Source: Pandoraea fibrosis
GTDB lineage: Bacteria; Pseudomonadota; Gammaproteobacteria; Burkholderiales; Burkholderiaceae
DNA length: 64,000 nt
Direction: 5' to 3'
Assembly: GCF_000807775.2 (NCBI RefSeq)
Contig: NZ_CP047385.1
Location: 5,270,001-5,334,000, forward strand
Of the stretch, positions 58,122 through 64,000 are shown one piece after another (the stretch's first letter is position 1; each line of letters starts with the position of its first letter). The notes beneath the pieces were generated by a model. The model was given only the letters and a program-made list of their open reading frames with translations, ran no database searches and was not told the DNA's origin. Both the position numbers and the translations under genes were made by a program.

Positions 58122-59470
58122 CTACCTCCACCATCAACTTCCAACCGCAGCTGGACATGCTGCGCAGTCAGATCAGCGAGCTGGTCCAGCAGTACGCCGA
58201 CATCGCGTACGCCCCCAAGGCCTTCGTGCCCGGCCAGACGCCAGTGCCCGTCTCGGGCAAGGTCATTGGCGCCAGCGAACTGAAGATGATGGTCGACGCC
58301 TCGCTCGACGGCTGGCTGACCACAGGCCGCTTCAACGCCATGTTCGAGCAGCGCCTGGCGCAGTTCCTCGGCGTGAAGTACCTGATCACGGTGAACTCCG
58401 GCTCGTCGGCCAACCTGGTGGCGTTCTCGGCGCTGACCAGCCCCAAGCTGGGCGAACGCGCGATCAAGCAGGGCGACGAGGTCATCGGCGTCGCCGCCGG
58501 CTTCCCGACCACGGTCAACCCGATCGTGCAGTTCGGCGCCGTGCCGGTGTTCGTCGACGTCGACCTGGCCACGCACAACATCGACGCCAGCAAGATCGAG
58601 GCAGCCATCACGCCCAAGACCAAGGCCATCATGCTGGCCCACAGCCTGGGCAACCCGTTCAACTTGGACGTGGTCATGGCGCTGTGCAAGAAGTACAAGC
58701 TGTGGCTGGTCGAGGACTGCTGCGACGCGCTCGGCGCGACCTACAATGGCCAGTTGGTCGGCACCTTCGGCGACATCGCCACGCTGAGCTTCTACCCTGC
58801 CCATCACATCACTATGGGCGAAGGTGGTGCGGTGTTCACCAATAACGCCGAGCTCAAGCTGATCGCCGAGTCCTTCCGCGACTGGGGGCGCGACTGCTAC
58901 TGCCCGCCCGGCAAGGACAACACCTGCGACAAACGCTTCTGCTGGACGAAGAAGGAACTCGGCGGCGAGCTTCCCGACGGCTACGACCACAAGTACACCT
59001 ACAGCCACCTTGGCTACAACCTGAAGATCTCCGACATGCAGGCCGCCTGTGCGCTGGCCCAGATGGACCGCCTCGAGGAGTTCATCACCAAGCGCCGTGC
59101 CAACTTCACCTACCTGAAGGCGAAGCTGGCCAGCGTCGCCGACTTCCTGCACCTGCCCGAGGCGACGCCCAACAGCGAGCCGTCGTGGTTCGGTTTCCCG
59201 CTGATCGTGAAGGACAGTGCCGGCGTCAAGCGTGCCGACCTGATCAACTTCCTCGAAGAGAACAAGATCGGCACGCGCCTGTTGTTCGCCGGCAACCTGA
59301 CCAAGCAGCCCTACATGGCCGGTCGCAACTTCCGCGTCAGCGGCGAGCTGACCAACACCGACGTCGTGATGAACCAAACCTTCTGGCTGGGCACCTTCCC
59401 GGCGCTGGGCCAGGAGCAGCTCGACTACATAGCCGGCAAGCTGGAAGAGTTTTTCGGTGTCAACTTCTGA
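58118..59470 (+). CDS. rfbH: CDP-4-keto-6-deoxy-D-glucose 3-dehydrase (E1), RfbH
   Basis: The 450-residue PMP-dependent iron-sulfur enzyme removes the C3 hydroxyl. Two features identify E1: the catalytic Lys of aminotransferase relatives is replaced by His ([13 protein letters not shown], His229 or His230), and a [2Fe-2S] motif C-x57-C-x-C-x7-C is present at Cys202, Cys260, Cys262 and Cys270. Works with AscD. Located in the GC-rich part of the locus. Confidence 0.96.
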   Translation: MTTSTINFQPQLDMLRSQISELVQQYADIAYAPKAFVPGQTPVPVSGKVIGASELKMMVDASLDGWLTTGRFNAMFEQRLAQFLGVKYLITVNSGSSANLVAFSALTSPKLGERAIKQGDEVIGVAAGFPTTVNPIVQFGAVPVFVDVDLATHNIDASKIEAAITPKTKAIMLAHSLGNPFNLDVVMALCKKYKLWLVEDCCDALGATYNGQLVGTFGDIATLSFYPAHHITMGEGGAVFTNNAELKLIAESFRDWGRDCYCPPGKDNTCDKRFCWTKKELGGELPDGYDHKYTYSHLGYNLKISDMQAACALAQMDRLEEFITKRRANFTYLKAKLASVADFLHLPEATPNSEPSWFGFPLIVKDSAGVKRADLINFLEENKIGTRLLFAGNLTKQPYMAGRNFRVSGELTNTDVVMNQTFWLGTFPALGQEQLDYIAGKLEEFFGVNF

Positions 59471-60392
59471 CATGACGGCGAGTGGACTCGTGATTGGACG
59501 GACGATTGTGCTGACAGGCGCAACGGGCTTCGTTGGCAGTCATCTGCTGACTGGCTTACTCGCCGCCGGATATTCTGTGGTCGCCCTGCATCGACGCCCC
59601 ACCGTCCATGGTCTTCGTTGCGAAGCCGGTCTGACTTGGGTGCCTTTGGCCGAGGCGGCAACGGTCTTCAAGCGCCAGCCGATCGACGCGGTCTGCCACC
59701 TTGCGACTGCCTACGGCAATGGCATGGCGCTCACCGAGGTGGTCGAGTCGAATGTCGTGATGCCGCTGCGTCTGCTGGAATTGGCCATCGAACAGGGTTG
59801 CGCCCTCTTCGTCAGCACCGACACCTTCTTTGCCAAGCCGGAGTTCAACTATCCCCACATGCGGTCCTATACCGAATCGAAAGGACAGTTCCTTCGCTGG
59901 GCAGGACTGGCCGCCGCGTCTGCACCGGCCACGAAGTTCGTCAATGCGCGGTTAGAGCATGTCTACGGCACCGGCGATGGGCCTCAAAAATTCGTCCCTT
60001 GGGTGCTCAATAAGCTGATGACGAATGCCCCGCTGGCACTCACCCCCGGCGACCAGCGACGCGACTTCGTACATGTAGACGACGTCGTCAGCGCGTACCT
60101 GACGATCCTGGCGTCCGCCGAGGCCCTGCACATGATCCCGAGCGAGATCCAAGTCGGCACTGGAGAATCACACACGGTCCGGTCCTTTGTCGAAACCGCC
60201 CGGACCTTATGTGGTTCCACTTCGACGCTCGACTTCGGCGCATATCCGCATCGCCCCCAAGAAATCATGCATTCACAAGCCGACAATGCCGTCTTGAGAA
60301 CGCTCGGCTGGAATCCTGTTCACTCTCTGAGCTCGGGGATTCGTGCTGTGCTGGAGGAAACTCGCGGCCAGTCGCCGGGAACCGCACTATGA
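59457..60392 (+). CDS. NAD-dependent epimerase/dehydratase, probable CDP-3,6-dideoxyhexose synthase (abequose/paratose type)
   Basis: The 311-residue extended short-chain dehydrogenase has [11 protein letters not shown] near residue 20 and the catalytic YTESK near 138. Position right after rfbH predicts it reduces the 4-keto-3,6-dideoxy sugar to CDP-abequose or CDP-paratose; the two cannot be told apart by eye. GTG 59457 has GGAAGAG upstream and overlaps rfbH by 14 bp; ATG 59472 is an alternative start. No tyvelose epimerase is seen in the window. Confidence 0.82.
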   Translation: MSTSDMTASGLVIGRTIVLTGATGFVGSHLLTGLLAAGYSVVALHRRPTVHGLRCEAGLTWVPLAEAATVFKRQPIDAVCHLATAYGNGMALTEVVESNVVMPLRLLELAIEQGCALFVSTDTFFAKPEFNYPHMRSYTESKGQFLRWAGLAAASAPATKFVNARLEHVYGTGDGPQKFVPWVLNKLMTNAPLALTPGDQRRDFVHVDDVVSAYLTILASAEALHMIPSEIQVGTGESHTVRSFVETARTLCGSTSTLDFGAYPHRPQEIMHSQADNAVLRTLGWNPVHSLSSGIRAVLEETRGQSPGTAL

Positions 60393-61570
60393 AGATCCTG
60401 TTTGTCTGTGAGTCGTTCAGTTCAAAACTGTCTGGCGGCAAGGTTGTGCGCTATCTCCGTCAGATCCTGGCAGATCAAGGCCATGATGTCCGTGTTGCCA
60501 TCACCAGCCCCTTCGACAAGGCGGACACCTGGATGACGGGCGCTGACGAATTCATCACCAGCATCCCTAGCCGACCGCGCTTTTACTGGCGGCTGTACAA
60601 CCTAGCCAACAAGCATTGCGTTCCCGTCGAGTTCTCCCGCCTAGTCGACGACTTCGCGCCGGATGTAGTTCATTTCGCCTCCTTCGACCACACCAAATCC
60701 GCCAATCTCTACCAGTACTGTGTGGACCGGAAGTTGCGTATCGTTCTGCAGCCTTGGACCATGCACTTCTACTGCGCCCAGGGCTTTGGCTTCCGCGAGG
60801 GTAACCAATGCACGCGTTGCATCGATGATGGATTCACCACCGCGATCTCGACAGGCTGCACCAGCCTTCGCGGCGCGGTGAGCCAGTTCGAGCGGCTATC
60901 GCTGCGCCGCATGGCCACCCGGTCCGCCGACGTGGTCCTGTCCAGCAACAGTGACCTGGACAACATCCTGCTTGCATACGGCATCGGGAAGGAGAAAATC
61001 CACCGTTTCCCGATCGCCTTCGATCCGACCAAGACCGAAGCGGTGGAGCAGACGACCTGCGGCAACTACTTTATCTACTACGGCCAGGCCAACAGCCACA
61101 AGGGCACGGATTTCATCATCGATCTGTTCAGGCAATTGCCGGACAAGAAATTGAAGCTCTACCCCATGGCACATTACGCGACCGCCGAACCGCTGCCGCC
61201 CAATATCGAGGTAGTGCCTGGCGTGGGTTGGGGCAGCGGATTGCGGGAGGCCATCGAACGGGCCAAGGCCGTCGTCGTACCTAGCCTGTGGGCCACGTCG
61301 ACGGAGTACGCGCTGTGCGAGGCCATGATGATGCGCAAGCCGCTCATTGTCTTCGGCGTGGGCGTGCACAAGGACATCCTGACCGACAGAAAGGATGCGA
61401 TGGTGATCCAAGTCGGCAACAGGGAACAGTTCAAGGCTGCGCTGGACGCCCTGGACGACGATCCGTCACTCTGTGAACGCATCGCTGCGGAAGGCGCCGC
61501 GCGGATTCAAGAGATCAACAGCCCCGACCGTCTGCACACGCTATTAATGTCGGCTTACACCCCTGAATGA
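60389..61570 (+). CDS. Family 4 glycosyltransferase
   Basis: The 393-residue GT-B enzyme starts with ILFVCESFSSKLSGGKVVRYL, a GT4 acceptor-side pattern, and has the donor-side motif VVPSLWATSTEYALCEAMMM near residue 300, where the conserved Glu residues bind the nucleotide sugar. A Cys-rich loop (about 130-155: C..C..C...C) is unusual for the family. Start overlaps the preceding stop by 4 bp. Probable donor is GDP-fucose, GDP-mannose or the CDP-dideoxy sugar; not decidable. Confidence 0.88.
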   Translation: MKILFVCESFSSKLSGGKVVRYLRQILADQGHDVRVAITSPFDKADTWMTGADEFITSIPSRPRFYWRLYNLANKHCVPVEFSRLVDDFAPDVVHFASFDHTKSANLYQYCVDRKLRIVLQPWTMHFYCAQGFGFREGNQCTRCIDDGFTTAISTGCTSLRGAVSQFERLSLRRMATRSADVVLSSNSDLDNILLAYGIGKEKIHRFPIAFDPTKTEAVEQTTCGNYFIYYGQANSHKGTDFIIDLFRQLPDKKLKLYPMAHYATAEPLPPNIEVVPGVGWGSGLREAIERAKAVVVPSLWATSTEYALCEAMMMRKPLIVFGVGVHKDILTDRKDAMVIQVGNREQFKAALDALDDDPSLCERIAAEGAARIQEINSPDRLHTLLMSAYTPE

Positions 61571-61573
61571 CTA

Positions 61574-63088
61574 ATGAGCAAGTACCGTCGCAACTCCATC
61601 CTGAATCTGATATTTAACTACTCGAATATCGTTTTCAATCTGATCACAGGAATCTTCCTAGTTCCCTTCTATCTTCGGAAGATCCCGCTTGACGCTTACG
61701 GCTCCTTCTTGGCCGCGGTAGCCTTAGCCGCACTGATTGGATTGCTGGAGTTCGGCCTCAGTATGGTGCTGACACAGCAACTGGCGCGCAGCTATGCACG
61801 CTCTGAATGGAGCGACTTCCGCCAACTCACTTACAGCGGACTTGTCGCGGCGACACTCCTCGCCGCAGTCACCTGCCTGATCACGTTGTCCCTAGCTCCC
61901 TGGGTGCCAGCGTTGACCAATACCGTCGCGCCCCATACCAGCGACCTCAGAGCAGCATTCCTCCTGCTGGGAATTGCCGCCGCCGGCAACATCTACCTGA
62001 ACCTGTTCGGTTCAGTTTTTCAGGCGCTACTCAAGGCTGGGACCCTTGGCGCGATCAATTTGCTGGCCGCCTTCTTCGGGATTCTTACGGTCATTGTTGG
62101 ATTCAGCTGGTATGGCACGATCACAGCCATCGCCGCCGGCACCATAGTGCGGGTGTGTTCCGCCACCCTATTGTTGATGGGGGCCTCGCTACTCACCTTG
62201 CGGAAGCTCGCGCTGTTGCCTCAGCGAGCGACGATCAGCGAAACCGTGCGACTGCTTCGCGCCTGCGTACCGATCTTCATCGGCGGGGTCGCCAAGTCAG
62301 TCGCTGAGAATACGCAGAACCTGCTACTGGCCAATGTGGTCTCGCCATCGGCCATCGCCGTGCTGGCCCTGACCCAGAAGGCTTTCCAGGTCTGCAACAT
62401 GGTGCTGGCGCCGATTGGCTCCTCAATCTACTCGAACCTCACCCAGATCAAGGAGAAAACGAATACCCTCTATTTCTCGGCCCTCCTGGGCATCAGCATC
62501 CGCAGCCACTTCCTGGTGTCCGTGCTGCTGGTGGCGACGGCACTCACGTTCAACAAATCGTTCGTCGCCCTGTGGGTAGGGGCTGAGAAGTTCGGCGGCC
62601 TCGGCCTGTCCATCCTGCTGGCTGTGGCGATGCTCCTCGTCACCCGCTTCTCCTTCTTCAGCTTCCTTATTTACTCTACCGGGGAGTTCAAGAAGCCGCT
62701 TATCTTGGAGACGAGTTACTCTGTCACAAAGATCGCGCTGCTGCTGGCCCTGATCCATCCTCTCGGCCTGTTCGCTGTCCCGCTGGCGGACGTTGTTGCG
62801 GGAACTGTCTTCCTGTACAGCTTGAGCACTCGGCTCATGGCCCCTCATGTTCGGAGTTCCACGTTCGGTGCGGGCCTCTACACTAACGGTTGGATCGAGC
62901 TCGGCGTTCTGACGGTGATTGGCTACGCTGCAATGGCCTGGCTCCCTCCGATCCAGGGGTGGCCAACATTGGCCATGAGCATCTCGGCCTATCTTGTGTT
63001 GGCTGCCGCCGTCGCGCTGGCGATCAATTTCCGCTTCCTCAATGCCTGTTCATACTTTCTCCGCCGCAGATCTGCGACAACCCAATGA
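61574..63088 (+). CDS. O-antigen flippase, Wzx-like (MOP superfamily)
   Basis: The 504-residue protein has about 12-14 hydrophobic helices and the polysaccharide transport family start (NSILNLIFNYSNIVFNLITGIFLVPFYLRK over the first helix). It would flip the lipid-linked repeat unit across the inner membrane. No wzy polymerase is seen within the window. It is 4 bp after the GT4 gene and its stop overlaps the next start by 4 bp. Confidence 0.86.
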   Translation: MSKYRRNSILNLIFNYSNIVFNLITGIFLVPFYLRKIPLDAYGSFLAAVALAALIGLLEFGLSMVLTQQLARSYARSEWSDFRQLTYSGLVAATLLAAVTCLITLSLAPWVPALTNTVAPHTSDLRAAFLLLGIAAAGNIYLNLFGSVFQALLKAGTLGAINLLAAFFGILTVIVGFSWYGTITAIAAGTIVRVCSATLLLMGASLLTLRKLALLPQRATISETVRLLRACVPIFIGGVAKSVAENTQNLLLANVVSPSAIAVLALTQKAFQVCNMVLAPIGSSIYSNLTQIKEKTNTLYFSALLGISIRSHFLVSVLLVATALTFNKSFVALWVGAEKFGGLGLSILLAVAMLLVTRFSFFSFLIYSTGEFKKPLILETSYSVTKIALLLALIHPLGLFAVPLADVVAGTVFLYSLSTRLMAPHVRSSTFGAGLYTNGWIELGVLTVIGYAAMAWLPPIQGWPTLAMSISAYLVLAAAVALAINFRFLNACSYFLRRRSATTQ

Positions 63089-64000
63089 CGGAACGCTCAC
63101 GCGTTGCCAACGACACCATGGACATTCATATCCTCTGCCACGGACTCGGAAATCAGCTTTCCCAATACGCCTTTACTCTTGCTCGGCGCAGTCTGAATCA
63201 GCGCGCCCACGCCTATTATGCGTTCAAGGAGCACAACGGCTATGAGCTGGATCGCCTTTTCGGCCTCAAGGAAGGGCTGCCGTGGTACCTGAGATTCGTC
63301 CCGCTCGTCTGCCGTCTTGGCACTTCACGCCGCTTCTATTCGGAGCGCACCGCCAATTTCATCCTGTCTCTGTTCCGCATCAAGGTCGTGGTGGAACCGA
63401 ACAACTATCGATTCGACCCTGAGCTCACGAAACCGTGGTTCGGGCTCCGAATCTTGTACGGTGGCTGGCACGACTGGCGCTATTTCCAGGCCGCCGAGCC
63501 CTTCGTTCGAGAGGCGTTCCGCTTCCCTGAGCTGGGCCCGGTTAATCAAAAGATCCTCGACGACATCGACAACTCGCACAGCGTCTCGATCCATGTTCGT
63601 CGCGGCGACTATCTGAAAGTCCAGAATCGCGCACTATTCGGAGACATTGCAACTGCCGGCTACTACAGGAACGCCATTAAGACGGTCGGCGAACATGCCG
63701 CACGCGCAGGCAAGACTCCAAAGTTCTTCATCTTTTCTGACGACATCGCTTGGTGTCAGGAAAATCTGGGCCTTCCAGATGCCTACTTCGTGAACGCCAA
63801 TCGCGGCAGCGATTCGTGGAAGGACATGGCGCTGATGGCCCGATGTAAGGTCAACATCATCGCGAACAGTACGTTCAGTTGGTGGGCAGCTTGGCTCAAT
63901 GGTCACCCGGACAAATTGGTGCTGTGTCCCACGAAATTCTCGAATCCGGACATCGCGCGCCAAACGATCTACCCGGCTACATGGCTACACATCGAAAGTT
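63085..64000 (+). CDS. Alpha-1,2-fucosyltransferase (GT11), partial
   Basis: The frame is open to the window edge (305 codons, no stop). HGLGNQLSQYAF at 19-30 and HVRRGDY at 170-176 are the two hallmark motifs of GT11 alpha-1,2-fucosyltransferases, the second binding GDP-fucose; NSTFSWWAAWLN near 273 is the third. This fits the manC-fcl-gmd genes upstream. An internal ATG (63118) aligns better with the usual GT11 start, but the 4-bp overlap with the flippase gene favours 63085. Confidence 0.92.
   Translation, partial: MTERSRVANDTMDIHILCHGLGNQLSQYAFTLARRSLNQRAHAYYAFKEHNGYELDRLFGLKEGLPWYLRFVPLVCRLGTSRRFYSERTANFILSLFRIKVVVEPNNYRFDPELTKPWFGLRILYGGWHDWRYFQAAEPFVREAFRFPELGPVNQKILDDIDNSHSVSIHVRRGDYLKVQNRALFGDIATAGYYRNAIKTVGEHAARAGKTPKFFIFSDDIAWCQENLGLPDAYFVNANRGSDSWKDMALMARCKVNIIANSTFSWWAAWLNGHPDKLVLCPTKFSNPDIARQTIYPATWLHIES

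Noticed and set aside
1-64000. CRISPR array, tRNA, rRNA or prophage
   Set aside because: No regularly spaced repeats, cloverleaf-like tRNA ends, rRNA-like stretches or phage structural genes were noticed on reading both strands; a tool such as tRNAscan would be needed to exclude a missed tRNA.

Overview
The window is high-GC chromosomal DNA from a beta-proteobacterium of the Burkholderiales. Gene content and style (type III translocators, coxMNOP-like oxidase, lpiA-acvB pair, maeB, rhlE) suggest a Pandoraea- or Burkholderia-like genome; the genus is an inference. No rRNA, tRNA, CRISPR array or intact prophage was seen.

Region 1 (1-7.4 kb) is core metabolism: a malic enzyme, an MFS carrier, pyrE with a structured leader, a fluoride channel, an XRE/MmyB-type regulator and a methyltransferase. 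Region 2 (7.4-13.6 kb) is the most unusual chromosomal block: a minus-strand run of an FAD monooxygenase, a membrane fatty acid desaturase, a single-domain AfsA-like hotdog protein and an amine-oxidase-like flavoprotein, preceded by overlapping palindromes, then a PpiC-type prolyl isomerase and a gamma-carbonic-anhydrase-like protein. It looks like an uncharacterised lipid or signal biosynthesis cluster. Region 3 (13.8-30.1 kb) holds transporters, rhlE, a LysR regulator, uraA, the mprF/lpiA-acvB operon for aminoacylated lipids, a serine hydrolase, a GIY-YIG protein, a toxin-antitoxin pair under a 20-bp palindromic operator, and a soluble chemoreceptor-like protein with reversed domain order.

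Region 4 (30.1-35.0 kb) is a seven-gene minus-strand operon resembling the SPI-2/EPEC translocon operon (sseA, two SseB/EspA-like proteins, SycD chaperone, SctE, SctB, SseE-like). No type III export apparatus gene is visible. Region 5 (35.1-42.7 kb) combines a 5-oxoprolinase, an MFS carrier, a DUF1445 protein related to D-glutamate cyclase and a divergent LysR regulator, suggesting 5-oxoproline/D-glutamate catabolism. Region 6 (42.7-48.0 kb) is a terminal oxidase operon (subunits II with fused cytochrome c, I, two III-like, IV) in which subunit II has an odd signal-peptide-like Pro-rich tail.

Region 7 (48.2-64.0 kb) is an acquired surface polysaccharide locus. It begins with an IS3-family element, a 2OG-Fe(II) oxygenase, an IS66 remnant and a partition-protein fragment. 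An ops-like element and a MarR-type EPS regulator follow, then manC-fcl-gmd (GDP-L-fucose), ascD-rfbF-rfbG-rfbH plus a reductase (CDP-3,6-dideoxyhexose), a GT4 glycosyltransferase, a Wzx-like flippase and a GT11 fucosyltransferase that runs off the window. Base composition changes inside rfbG, which suggests a mosaic locus.
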